In this document: positions 1 through 8,513 of the stretch, piece by piece
Numbering within the stretch: the stretch's first letter is position 1
Layout: each line of letters opens with the position of its first letter
Origin: Brevibacillus parabrevis
GTDB lineage: Bacteria > Bacillota > Bacilli > Brevibacillales > Brevibacillaceae
NCBI RefSeq assembly: GCF_003710905.1
Contig: NZ_RHHV01000002.1
Location: 173,810-237,809 of the forward strand
Length of the DNA: 64,000 nucleotides
Reading direction: 5' to 3'
The notes under the pieces: generated by a model
What the model saw: the letters and a program-made list of their open reading frames with translations, nothing else
The model's database searches: none
Told to the model about the DNA's origin: nothing
Translations under genes and position numbers: made by a program

Positions 1-2
1 GA

Positions 3-233
3 CAAACGGGTGAAAACAAACTGTTGTTAACAGCTGTAAAAGACGGAAATACGATTGTACAGGCTGAATTGCCAGAGAAAGAATGGATAGATAAGTTGTT
101 TGCATTATGTAGAGAGTATTTTTCTTGCCTTATTCAATACGGAATTGCTGAATCGTTTCATACAAAGCAACTATCCGTTATATGTGAGTATGAAAAAAGA
201 TACAAGGATACATACAGAAAAAACCTTGGGTAA
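3..233 (+). CDS. C-terminal end of an unrecognised protein (5' end outside window)
   Basis: The reading frame is open from the left edge to a TAA at 231-233, about 77 codons, so this is the tail of a gene that starts outside the window. The visible part is charged and probably helical, with two cysteines and no family motif that I recognise. A TTG at 24 could be read as a start, but no ribosome site precedes it and the frame stays open further left. A strong terminator follows three bases after the stop, which supports a real gene end here. No function is proposed. Confidence 0.5.
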   Translation, partial: QTGENKLLLTAVKDGNTIVQAELPEKEWIDKLFALCREYFSCLIQYGIAESFHTKQLSVICEYEKRYKDTYRKNLG

Positions 234-235
234 GA

Positions 236-280
236 AACAACCAGTGTGGTTCCTTTCGTGGAATCACACTGGTTGTTTTG
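236..280 (+). terminator. Rho-independent terminator, probably bidirectional
   Basis: AACAACCAGTGTG and CACACTGGTTGTT form a perfect 13-bp stem followed by TTTTG. It ends the truncated gene on its left and could also stop gcvPB transcription coming from the right, where the opposite strand has a weaker T-run. A smaller 6-bp hairpin (333-349) overlaps the gcvPB stop codon. Confidence 0.85.
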
Positions 281-347
281 TCTAACAAAACAATACGAGC
301 TAAGGGTCCTGCTGGAACACCATGAAGAAATCAGGGCGCAGAACGCC

Positions 348-1937
348 CTATTCCTTATCCGTTTTTTTCAAATAGGCTCTCCATGTAATCGCCCACTGTT
401 CGGGATCGTCCAGCACCGATTCGATGACGCGGTGGCCTGTGCTGTTGTGGGGGGCGGTTTGGACGATTTCCGGATTTTCGTATGCTTCCTGGGAGATGTG
501 GGTCAAGGCTGCGATGTATTCGTCCAGCTCGGCTTTGGAATACGACTCGGTCGGTTCCAGCGTGAACGGCTCCGGCACGATATAAGGGTGATGGCTGGTC
601 CAGTAATGGTGGGCGAAGTCAGCCATGCGCCGCTGGACATCGTAAGTCGTGACGCCCGTGTCTTCGGTGAGCTTCTGCCAGCTGTAGCGAACCTGTTCCA
701 GGCGGCGGCCCTTGATATACGGGGCACTGGCGCCGCGAATCTGCAAAATTTTGTGGTACAAGTAATTGTTGTTGAGGCAGGCGATTTTCGCTGCTTCTTC
801 CAGCCCTTCCGCTCCGAGCGCCCGAATCCAGGCGTAGGCGCGCAGGACAGCCGGCGGCACACCGTAGAAGCTGCGGACTTTGCCGATGCTGTTTTTCAAT
901 TCTCGCTTGTAGTAATAACGCTCTCCGTCGAAGTCTACGAGCGGACCCGGCAGGAACTCCTCCAGCTTTTCCGTCACGCCGATGGCTCCAGTCGCAGGGC
1001 CGCCGCAGGCATGGGGGATGGAAAAGGTTTTGTGCAGGTTGAAGAAGCACATGTCGAAGCCAGCTTCCAAGGCGCGGGTAATGCCGAGCAAACCGTTGGC
1101 GTTTGCCTGGTCGTAGCAGCAAAGCCCTCCTGCGGCGTGAACCACGTCGGTAAATTCCTTGATGCGGGAGTTGTAGATGCCAGTGTCTTCCGGATTGGCT
1201 ACGGCAAAAGCAGCCGTCCGTTCCGACACAAGCCCTTTCAGCGCCTCCAGATCAGGGTAGCCGTTTTCGTCGGCAGGCACGTAAATGATTTTGAAGCCTT
1301 TGACTGCGGCGGTTGCGGCTTGCGACGGGTGCGAAAAGTGCGTTGTCAAAAACTCGTTGCGCAGCTCGCCTTCGCCGCGGGATTCGTGGTATTTGCGGAC
1401 GATAGAGGCTTGCGTAAGCAGTGCCTGCGTGCCGCTGCCCGGCTGGAAGGAGAATTTGTCCATGCCGGATACTTCGCGCAAAAACAGGTCGAGCTTGTAG
1501 GTGATTTCCAGCATGCCCTGAACGGTGGACTCGTCTTGCAAAGGGTGCAGCTCCGCCATTTTGGGCGAGCGGGCGAAGCGCTCGTTGATTTTCGGCGAGT
1601 ATTTCATCGTGCATGTGCCTTGGCCGATCTCGACGTTAAAGTCCGCGCCGAGCACCTCCTGCGACAGGCGGGAATAGTGGCGAATCACACGGAACTGGCT
1701 GATTTGCGGGAGATTGGGGCGCTTTTTGCGGCGCAGACTGTCTGGAAGCTGAGACACACCGTCTCCGACAGATGCGACAATCTCCTGCTCGACGCGGGGA
1801 ACCTCGACTCCTCGCTCGCCGGGCTGGCTCAGTTCAAAAATGACAGGCTCATCCCACTTGGCCTGGTGGAAGCGTCTGACTTTGTGATCGCGGGGAATCC
1901 GCTTCATTTTCCCGATCGTTCCTTCGGATGTTTTCAT
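348..1937 (-). CDS. gcvPB: Glycine dehydrogenase (decarboxylating) subunit 2
   Basis: This is the beta chain of the split P-protein of the glycine cleavage system. It decarboxylates glycine with PLP and passes the aminomethyl group to lipoyl-GcvH. The 529-residue product has the family's usual length. The glycine-rich PLP region and the segment HKTFSIPHACGGP, containing the lysine expected to bind PLP, are visible. The start is the ATG at 1937, which has a GGAGG-type site upstream; a longer open frame to 2042 runs into gcvPA and is not credible. It lies 23 bp after gcvPA in one operon. Neither gcvT nor gcvH is in the window, which differs from the usual Bacillus gcvT-gcvPA-gcvPB order. Confidence 0.93.
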   Translation of the reverse strand: MKTSEGTIGKMKRIPRDHKVRRFHQAKWDEPVIFELSQPGERGVEVPRVEQEIVASVGDGVSQLPDSLRRKKRPNLPQISQFRVIRHYSRLSQEVLGADFNVEIGQGTCTMKYSPKINERFARSPKMAELHPLQDESTVQGMLEITYKLDLFLREVSGMDKFSFQPGSGTQALLTQASIVRKYHESRGEGELRNEFLTTHFSHPSQAATAAVKGFKIIYVPADENGYPDLEALKGLVSERTAAFAVANPEDTGIYNSRIKEFTDVVHAAGGLCCYDQANANGLLGITRALEAGFDMCFFNLHKTFSIPHACGGPATGAIGVTEKLEEFLPGPLVDFDGERYYYKRELKNSIGKVRSFYGVPPAVLRAYAWIRALGAEGLEEAAKIACLNNNYLYHKILQIRGASAPYIKGRRLEQVRYSWQKLTEDTGVTTYDVQRRMADFAHHYWTSHHPYIVPEPFTLEPTESYSKAELDEYIAALTHISQEAYENPEIVQTAPHNSTGHRVIESVLDDPEQWAITWRAYLKKTDKE

Positions 1938-1960
1938 CGTTGATCTCCTCCTTTTCCTGT

Positions 1961-3346
1961 TTACACGATGCTTGCAAGCGCAGTAGCGAGCGCGTCGATC
2001 TCTTCTTTGGAATGGACTTCTGTCACGCAGAAAAGGGCGCATTGCTCAAGCTGCAGATCGTGTGTGGTCAGGTCGACGCCGCCGAAAATGCCGCGAGAGA
2101 GCAGAGCCGCGTTGATCTCCTTGACCGTTTTGCCTGTTTGCGAAAAGTCGATGACAAATTCTTTGAAAAACGGACCAGAAAACTTCAGCTCGACGCCAGG
2201 CAAGGAGGCGAGCTGCTTCGCGGCGTACTGGGAGCGTTGCATGATGCCCTGTCCAAGCTCTTCCATGCCGTCCGGCCCCATGGTCGCCAAATACACGCCT
2301 GCGGTAATTCCCCACAGGGCGGTTTGCGTACCGACAGACTCTTTGCCTTTTTCCCGTTTGGCAAAAGAGGTGCGGTCGTACGCCACATCCCCGAAGCCAT
2401 ACTCGCCTTCGACTTCTGTCGGCGCGATGCCAAACAGGCGGGAAGGGTATTCCATGACGAAGGTTGGATCGTCGTGCGTCGCGATAAACCCGGATTGACC
2501 GCCGCCGTAATGCATGTGGACACCGAGTGGTTGCAAATCACCGCACACGATATCCGCTCCGTAGTTGGCGGGCGCTTCCATGACACCGAGCGAGCTTGGA
2601 TCGACACCGACGACACACAATGCCCCGGCAGCGTGGGCGAGGTCTGCAATCAATTGCCCGTTCGTTTCCAGCGAGCCGAGGAAGGACGGATTTTCAAAAT
2701 AGACAGCGGCAGTGTTAGGGCCAAGCTTCGCCTGCAAGTCTGCCAGATCGATAGCTCCGGTATCTTCCGTGAAGTCCACCAGTGTAAGCGTCAGATCAGG
2801 GGAGGTGTAGTTTCGGATGATCAGCAGCTTGTCGGGATGGATGTTTTTCGGGAGCAACAGCTCGGTGCGCTTCGTAATGCGCGCTGCCATACGCAGCGCA
2901 GTAGAAGCAGCCTGCGCCCAGTCAAAGGTCGGAACGTTGACGACATCCATGTCGACCAACTCGGCAACCAGGCTCTGGTATTCAAACAGGGCTTGAAAGC
3001 GTCCTTTGTCCTCGTATGGCTCACCTGCATAAGCGGTCAGAAACTCGGCGCGCGAGTTGATTTCGTCGCACACAGCCGGAATGAAGTGAGGCCAGCAGCC
3101 AGCCCCGAGAAAGCTGATGTATTCTTTCGTCGTAATGTTTTTGTTCATGAGCTGGTTGACGTGTCGCTCCAGCTCGTATTCGGTCAAAGCAGGGGGAATG
3201 TTCATTTTTTCTTTCAGGCGCAGCTCCTGCGGAATGTCAGCAAAAATCTCCTCAATGCTGCCTAGCCCGATTTCCTTCAGCATCTGCTCTTTGACAGCGG
3301 GCGCTGAGTTCGGGATGTACGGATGTGCAAAAGGTTTGGCGCTCAT
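1961..3346 (-). CDS. gcvPA: Glycine dehydrogenase (decarboxylating) subunit 1
   Basis: Alpha chain of the two-subunit P-protein, the partner of the next gene. The 461-residue protein starts with MSAKPFAHPYIPN, followed by the typical IGLGSIEEIFADIP segment and PLP-fold sequences such as FLGAGCWPHF. The ATG at 3346 is chosen because GGAGGG lies eight bases upstream; an in-frame ATG eight codons earlier has no ribosome site. It is transcribed from the SDR gene side (65-bp gap) and the pair is probably driven by the sigma-54 promoter at 4251-4266. No glycine riboswitch precedes it. This suggests that P-protein made from this copy answers a specific inducer rather than general glycine load; that is inference. 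Confidence 0.93.
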   Translation of the reverse strand: MSAKPFAHPYIPNSAPAVKEQMLKEIGLGSIEEIFADIPQELRLKEKMNIPPALTEYELERHVNQLMNKNITTKEYISFLGAGCWPHFIPAVCDEINSRAEFLTAYAGEPYEDKGRFQALFEYQSLVAELVDMDVVNVPTFDWAQAASTALRMAARITKRTELLLPKNIHPDKLLIIRNYTSPDLTLTLVDFTEDTGAIDLADLQAKLGPNTAAVYFENPSFLGSLETNGQLIADLAHAAGALCVVGVDPSSLGVMEAPANYGADIVCGDLQPLGVHMHYGGGQSGFIATHDDPTFVMEYPSRLFGIAPTEVEGEYGFGDVAYDRTSFAKREKGKESVGTQTALWGITAGVYLATMGPDGMEELGQGIMQRSQYAAKQLASLPGVELKFSGPFFKEFVIDFSQTGKTVKEINAALLSRGIFGGVDLTTHDLQLEQCALFCVTEVHSKEEIDALATALASIV

Positions 3347-3411
3347 GTATGTGTCCCTCCATTTTTTCATACTTTTCTGTCATGTAAGAATGTAAGAACG
3401 GAAAGCCGCTT

Positions 3412-4194
3412 CTAGGCCAGCCCGCCGCCATCTACGACCAGCACGGAGCCTGTCACCCAAGTCGAGAGGTCACTGGCAAAAAACAGGACGGCGTTGGCGA
3501 TATCTTTTGGCGTGCCAAGACGCTCCAAAGGTCGGCCCTGCGCGGAGGAGACGAGGAAAGCCCCTTCTTCCTTATTCAGCTGGCGAGCTTCTTCCCGCAG
3601 CAGTGGCGTGTCCGTATCGCCAGGCGAAACGCAGTTGACGCGAATGTTCTCCGGGCCGTGATCGATTGCCATCGCCCTTGTCAGGTTGACGATGCCTGCT
3701 TTGGCTGCGCAGTAGGCTGCTGCCTTGTCGCCGCCTTTGATGCCCCAGCCGGAGCCTGTGTTGATAATGCTGCCGCCGCCGTTTTTCGCCATGATCGGAA
3801 TGACGAATTTGGACAGGTTGTACGCCCCTTTGAGCGATACATCGATGACGAGATCCCACTCGTCTTCCGCCAGCTCGACGACCGTTTTGCGCCGGATGAC
3901 GCCAGCGTTGTTGAACAAAATATCGATGCGGCCAAAAGCTTGCTCTACCGACTCGGCCACTTGCTGACAATCAGCTTGGGAAACGACGTTGCACATAAAA
4001 AACTGGGCGAACCCGCCAGACTCGTTAATCTCGCCTGCGGCTTTTTCTCCAAGCTCCTGATTGATGTCGAGCAGCATGACCTTGACGCCGAATTGAGCGA
4101 GACGCTTTGCAGTGGCAAGGCCGATGCCGGAAGCGCCGCCTGTGACCAAGGCAATTTTTCCATCCAGTTGAAAAATATCGTTAACGTTTGGCAA
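3412..4194 (-). CDS. Short-chain dehydrogenase/reductase (SDR)
   Basis: A 260-residue classical SDR: TGGASGIG cofactor loop near residues 17-24, a DI pair after beta-2 that suggests NAD(H) preference, NNAG at about 94, and the catalytic Ser and YCAAK of the active site near 145-165. The C-terminal TGSVLVVDGGGLA is typical of FabG/glucose dehydrogenase relatives. The substrate is unknown. The start is a TTG at 4194, with GGGAGG eleven bases upstream. It is the first gene of the putative sigma-54 operon with gcvPA and gcvPB, so its substrate may be a compound whose catabolism yields glycine (for example a hydroxy-amino acid). That is inference from context only. Confidence 0.85.
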   Translation of the reverse strand: MPNVNDIFQLDGKIALVTGGASGIGLATAKRLAQFGVKVMLLDINQELGEKAAGEINESGGFAQFFMCNVVSQADCQQVAESVEQAFGRIDILFNNAGVIRRKTVVELAEDEWDLVIDVSLKGAYNLSKFVIPIMAKNGGGSIINTGSGWGIKGGDKAAAYCAAKAGIVNLTRAMAIDHGPENIRVNCVSPGDTDTPLLREEARQLNKEEGAFLVSSAQGRPLERLGTPKDIANAVLFFASDLSTWVTGSVLVVDGGGLA

Positions 4195-4250
4195 GGTTGA
4201 TCGATCCTCCCTGGCTGTTTCATTTCTTTTGCTTTTGTGATCTTACATGT

Positions 4251-4266
4251 TGCAAGCTCTGTGCCA
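4251..4266 (-). promoter_or_regulatory. Sigma-54 (-24/-12) promoter for the SDR-gcvPA-gcvPB operon
   Basis: Read on the minus strand the sequence is TGGCACAGAGCTTGCA, a perfect match to TGGCAC-N5-TTGCA with the invariant GG and GC. It lies about 57 bases before the SDR start, and a divergent sigma-54 activator gene is next door. Confidence 0.85.
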
Positions 4267-4362
4267 ATATTTTTTTGGCAACGATTTTCCGAGTTCCGCT
4301 GCCAGTCTGATGCCAGAAATGGCGATTATGCCGTTCTTCGCCAGAAGCGCAGACACGTATTG

Positions 4363-4401
4363 TTTGCCACGATTGACAAACGATTTGCCATTTTTGACAC
4401 G
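4363..4401. promoter_or_regulatory. Paired upstream activator sites between the SDR operon and its regulator
   Basis: Two copies of TTTGCCA-N4-TGACA start at 4363 and 4384, exactly 21 bp (two helical turns) apart. The second extends into an inverted repeat TTTGCC-N11-GGCAAA. They sit about 100 bp upstream of the sigma-54 promoter, the usual position for an enhancer-binding protein, and about 75-110 bp before the activator's own start, so autoregulation is possible. Confidence 0.6.
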
Positions 4402-4476
4402 GCAAAAGGCAATTTGATTGTAAGGTATCTGAATTTTTAATAAACTAAAAGGAAGAGGAAACAAAGGGGGATGCGC

Positions 4477-6231
4477 ATGCTTTCGCTGGAACGCTACAAG
4501 CCGGCTATCGAAAAAGTGATCACTGGCATTTCGGACATTTTAAACGTCGATGCAGCCGTCATCAACGAACGTGGTTTGCTGGTGGTCAGCACAGAGCGCT
4601 ATCTGAAACAGAAGGGCAACCATGTGCATATTCCTTCGCTGCAGTTCATCTTGTCAAAAGGCCAGTTTCTCGTAGACAAACCGGGTTTTATGGAAATGTG
4701 CGAGGGCTGCCGTTTTCTTGACAGTTGTCCGGCAAAGGTCGAGCTGCTCTCGTCGATCAAGATTGCGGATCAGGCGATTGGGATCGTTTCCCTCACGTCT
4801 TTTACAAAAGAAGGGCAGCATCGCCTGTCCAAGCATACAGAGAAATACCAGCAAATTTTGCTGGAAATAAGCGAGTTGATTACGACGATCGTCCAGACTC
4901 ATTCGGCTACCCAAACCAGCTCTGCCGATGAAGAAAAGCTTTTGCTGGAAGGGGCGCTTGATACGCTGAACGACGCGTACCTGACTTTTGACCGCAGCGG
5001 CAATATCATCCATACTAACACCAGCGCCCGTATGCTTTTGGCCCAAAACGAGCTGCTTCCCGCCGACATCTCGCGGATGTTTTTGCCGTCCTTGTCAGGC
5101 ATGGCGGCGCACTATTTGCCAGTCGCCAACTGTCTTGTCGACAAGCTCGATGCTTCGGCGGAGGCGACGCCAATCGTTGTCGACAACCAACTGATCGGCG
5201 GGGTTTTGCGCGTCCCGCGGGAGTCTCCTGCGACTGCGCTGCCGCAAGCGGGGCAGCGACGTTCACTGTCTCTGAGAGATGAGGGCTTGGATCATCTGGT
5301 TGGCAGCAGCGAGGCGATTCGCGAGGTCAAGGAAATCGCAAGGAAGATCAAGGACAGCAGCTCTACGGTGCTGATCACAGGTGAAACAGGAACGGGAAAA
5401 GGGCATCTGGCCAAAGCGATCCATGATTCCGGCAACAGGGCGTTTTATCCGTTTGTAGCGATCAACTGTGCGAGCATTCCCGAGAGCTTGTTTGAAAGCG
5501 AACTGTTTGGCTATGAGGACGGAGCTTTTACAGGGGCCAAAAAAGGCGGCAAGCCGGGACGATTCGAGTTGGCAGATGGCGGGACGCTGTTTCTCGACGA
5601 GATTGGCGATATGCCGCTGTCTTTGCAAGCGAAGCTGCTGCGCGTATTGCAGGAAATGGTGGTGGAGCGTGTCGGTGGAACGAGAGCGTTTCCGATCAAC
5701 GTTCGCGTCATCGCGGCCACGAATCAGAATTTGGAGGAGCTGGTGGCGAACAAGGCATTTCGCGCCGACCTTTACTATCGGCTGAACGTCATTCCGCTCC
5801 ACGTTCCGCCGCTTGCCGAAAGACGGGAGGATATCGAGCCGCTGGCGAATGCCTTTTTGCAAAAATGCGTGACGAAAACGGGGCGCAGCTTTTTCGGCTT
5901 TTCCCCCAATACGTTGGCTGTGCTCAAGGCGTATGACTGGCCGGGAAATGTCAGAGAGCTGGAAAACGCGATCGAATATGCGATGAACATGGAGAGCGAT
6001 TCCGTCATCACGCCAGGCAGTTTGCCACCCCGGCTGCGCAGTCGGTTGGTCACTGGCCACTCTGCTGCGACGACTGCGATCAAGGCGCGCGTCGCTGATG
6101 TGCAAGCGGACGCGATCCGTGCTGCTTTGCAAAAGCACGGAACCGATCTGAAAGGAAAGCAGAAAGTATCGGAAGAGCTGGGAATCGGAATCCGCACGCT
6201 GTACCGCAAGCTGAAACTGCTGGGCATATAG
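4477..6231 (+). CDS. Sigma-54-dependent enhancer-binding transcriptional activator
   Basis: A 584-residue activator. The N-terminal ~140 residues form a sensor-like domain with a C-x2-C-x5-C cluster (about residues 75, 78, 84) that I cannot assign; a PAS-like segment follows near 155-200. The AAA+ domain has Walker A GETGTGKG (~303), the sigma-54 contact loop GAFTGA (~348) and Walker B TLFLDE (~370). A Fis-type helix-turn-helix ends the protein. The ATG at 4477 is preferred because AAAGGGGG lies six bases upstream; another ATG at 4471 abuts that site. It is divergent from the SDR-gcvPAB operon and is inferred to activate it. Confidence 0.9.
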   Translation: MLSLERYKPAIEKVITGISDILNVDAAVINERGLLVVSTERYLKQKGNHVHIPSLQFILSKGQFLVDKPGFMEMCEGCRFLDSCPAKVELLSSIKIADQAIGIVSLTSFTKEGQHRLSKHTEKYQQILLEISELITTIVQTHSATQTSSADEEKLLLEGALDTLNDAYLTFDRSGNIIHTNTSARMLLAQNELLPADISRMFLPSLSGMAAHYLPVANCLVDKLDASAEATPIVVDNQLIGGVLRVPRESPATALPQAGQRRSLSLRDEGLDHLVGSSEAIREVKEIARKIKDSSSTVLITGETGTGKGHLAKAIHDSGNRAFYPFVAINCASIPESLFESELFGYEDGAFTGAKKGGKPGRFELADGGTLFLDEIGDMPLSLQAKLLRVLQEMVVERVGGTRAFPINVRVIAATNQNLEELVANKAFRADLYYRLNVIPLHVPPLAERREDIEPLANAFLQKCVTKTGRSFFGFSPNTLAVLKAYDWPGNVRELENAIEYAMNMESDSVITPGSLPPRLRSRLVTGHSAATTAIKARVADVQADAIRAALQKHGTDLKGKQKVSEELGIGIRTLYRKLKLLGI

Positions 6232-6254
6232 CTGGCATATAGGAGGGCGACAAA

Positions 6255-7043
6255 ATGGGTGAGTTCGATACTTTGTTTCGGCAACGAATTGGCATTCCAG
6301 AAACTGAGACGATTCCTTTTGAAAAGCTGGACTTGGTTCTGGAAAAAGCAGCGCTGGCTATCCCTTTTGAAAATATGCGCGTCATCGAGCAACAAACGAA
6401 AGCGATCACCAAAGAAAATGTGATGAGCAAAATATTGGTGGAGCGGGAAGGCGGGCTGTGCTACGAGCTTAACTCGCTTTTGTATTTCTTTTTGCTGGAA
6501 AACGGCTTTGATGCCGTTTTGACCAGAGGGGTCGTGTATAAGCCTGCGGAACGAGCCTTTTTGACGATTGGACGCACGCATCTGACGATTGTGCTCCGTC
6601 ATCAAGGGCGGCAGTATCTAGTGGACACCGGGTTTGGCGGGAACTTGCCGCTGAAGCCTGTTCCGTTGAGCGGTGAGACGGTGACTTCTGCTAATGGAGA
6701 GTTTCGTGTAGGCAGAACGGACAGCGAGTATGGGAGCCATGTGCTGGAGATGAAGTTGAAGCACAAGGATACCGAGTGGAGAATCGGGTATGCTTTCGAC
6801 CCCGAAAGGCCGATTGCCGGGCTATTCGAATGCGATGAGATTCAGACGATTATCGCTGATCACGCCGAGTCTCCTTTCAACAAAAGCCCATTGCTGACGC
6901 AGTTGACGCCTACGGGAAACATCACTTTGACGAATGCCACGTTTACCGAGTGGGTCGATGGGCGTGTGACGAAGGAGAGCATTGACGAAGCTAGATTTAA
7001 AGCGTTGGCCAGGCGGTATTTTGGCTGGCGGGATTGGGATTGA
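6255..7043 (+). CDS. Arylamine N-acetyltransferase
   Basis: The 262-residue protein carries the complete NAT catalytic triad: Cys69 in GGLCYE, His109 in THLT and Asp124 in VDTGFGG. Family members transfer acetyl from acetyl-CoA to arylamines and hydrazines in the cytoplasm. The start has a good AGGAGG site, and the gene follows the activator by 23 bp in the same direction, so the two may be cotranscribed. A functional link to glycine metabolism is not evident. The region downstream contains no further gene for 1.4 kb. Confidence 0.92.
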   Translation: MGEFDTLFRQRIGIPETETIPFEKLDLVLEKAALAIPFENMRVIEQQTKAITKENVMSKILVEREGGLCYELNSLLYFFLLENGFDAVLTRGVVYKPAERAFLTIGRTHLTIVLRHQGRQYLVDTGFGGNLPLKPVPLSGETVTSANGEFRVGRTDSEYGSHVLEMKLKHKDTEWRIGYAFDPERPIAGLFECDEIQTIIADHAESPFNKSPLLTQLTPTGNITLTNATFTEWVDGRVTKESIDEARFKALARRYFGWRDWD

Positions 7044-7052
7044 TGACTGTTA

Positions 7053-7700
7053 GGCTTTGGGCGGATCGTGGTTTTTTGAAAGATTGATCTGGGGTGGAAA
7101 TTTTCAGTACGGTTGTTGATCGCGGCTGTGGTGGAGAGAGGAAACAGGAGAAACCGCGGCAGGGACGTGGACCTCTCGCAGGGAAGCGTGGACTGCCCGT
7201 CTCCGGCGAAAAAGGAAAACCGCGTCAAAAGCAGCGAGATCGAAGAAGCGGACGCACGTTGCCGCTTAAAAGCGTGTTTTCCTTTTTCGCCTCCGTCTCG
7301 GAAGGAGTCCCAAAGCCCTTTTGCTTGTTTCTCCTGTTTCCTCGGCCAACGATAAGCTTTGGTCGGAAAGTGCTTATTTGAAAGTTGATCTGGGATGAAA
7401 ATTTTCAGTGCGTTGTTGATCGCGGCTGTAGTGGAGAGAGGAGACAGGAGAAACCGCTGTAGGGACTTGGGCCTCTCGCGGGGAAGCGTGGACTGCCCGT
7501 CTCCGGCGAAAAAGGAAAACCGCGTCAAAAGCAGCGAGATCGAGGAAGCGGACGCACGTTGCCGCTTAAAGGCGTGTTTTCCTTTTTCACCTCCGTCTCG
7601 GTAGGAGTCCCAAAGCCCTTTCGCTTGTTTCTCCTGTTTCCTCGGCCAACGTGTGGCTTTGGTCGGACATCGCTTTTGGATGGTTGATCAGGGGGGAAAA
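7053..7700. repeat. Tandem ~300-bp repeat A (two copies plus a partial third)
   Basis: Copies start at about 7053 and 7355 (period 302), and a partial third starts at 7655 (period 300). Each full copy contains a 206-bp foldback core, 7138-7343 and 7438-7643, bounded by 17-bp inverted arms (GAGGAAACAGGAGAAAC and its complement; copy 2 has one change). Inner arms GGCGAAAAAGGAAAAC/GTTTTCCTTTTTCGCC and a central AAGCGG/CCGCTT hairpin are nested inside. No credible gene is present. Confidence 0.85.
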
Positions 7701-7800
7701 TCCAGAGCAGAAATTGAACAAGTTTTTTCATGAACGGGTTGTATGAAGCGACCGTCTTCAAGAAGACTCTTGCTCATGTTTCTGTGTTTTTTTGAAATCC

Positions 7801-8447
7801 CCGATCACGCAGACTACAAAGCGTCAGCTCAAACAAGCTTTTTGGCATTGGCATTTCCTTTGAAACCCGCGCCGACCACAACCAGCCCCTGACGAGGAAA
7901 GAGACGAAATCCGCGAAAGCTCTTTGGGATACCGACCGAGGTTCCGAGGAAAAAGCGAAACACGGTTTTAAGCGTCAACGTGCCCCCGCTTCTCTGAGTC
8001 CGCTGCTTTTGACGCGGTTTCGCTTTTTCCCCGGAGCCGTGCAGTCTAGACCCACAGGGGGTATCCCAAGAAGCTACAGCGATTCGTCTCTTTCCTCGCC
8101 ACGCCTAAAGTACCGATGAAGCAAACTACAAAGCGTCAGCCCGAGCAAGCTTTTTGGCATTGGCATTTTTCCTTGAAACTCCCGCCGACCACAACCAACC
8201 CCTGACGAGGAAAGAGACGAAATCCGCGAAAGCTCTTTGGGATACCGACCGAGGTTCCGAGGAAAAAGCGAAACACGGTTTTAAGCGTCAACGTGCCCCC
8301 GCTTCTCTGAGTCCGCTGCTTTTGACGCGGTTTCGCTTTTTCCCCGGAACCGTGCAGTCTAGGCCCACAGAGGGTATCCCAAGAAGCTACAGCGATTCGT
8401 CTCTTTCCTCGCCCCGCCTAAAGTACCGATGACACAAACTGCAAAGC
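7801..8447. repeat. Tandem ~313-bp repeat B (two copies plus partial third), inverted relative of repeat A
   Basis: Copies start at 7801 and 8113, and a partial third starts at 8426. Each full copy holds a 206-bp foldback core, 7893-8098 and 8206-8411, with outer arms CGAGGAAAGAGACGAA/TTCGTCTCTTTCCTCG. Further paired segments lie inside: CTTTGGGATACC with GGTATCCCAAG, and GGAAAAAGCGAAAC with GTTTCGCTTTTTCC. The central part, read on the minus strand, aligns with the core of repeat A (shared GCGTCAAAAGCAGCG and CACGTTG segments), so all four are one family in two orientations. Confidence 0.85.
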
Positions 8448-8454
8448 GCCGCCC

Positions 8455-8499
8455 AAAAAAGAAAAAAGGCTTCGCACACAACACCGTGGCGGAGCCTTC
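8455..8499 (-). terminator. Terminator of the blaI-blaR1 operon
   Basis: On the minus strand an interrupted stem (AAGGCTCCGC pairing with GCGAAGCCTT) is followed by a long T-rich run, fifteen bases after the blaR1-like stop codon. Confidence 0.75.
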
Positions 8500-8513
8500 C
8501 ATCGTATGTTCTA

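Noticed and set aside
246..1943. Plus-strand 565-codon open frame
   Set aside because: Shadow of gcvPB on the opposite strand; no ribosome site or family motif.
1928..3265. Plus-strand 445-codon open frame
   Set aside because: Shadow of gcvPA.
4195..4476. Glycine riboswitch before the gcv operon
   Set aside because: No tandem glycine-aptamer core was recognisable; the region holds a sigma-54 promoter and paired sites instead.
7094..8432. Short open frames inside the tandem repeats (for example 7395-7604 and 8154-8432)
   Set aside because: They arise from the palindromic repeat sequence, recur in each copy and lack ribosome sites.
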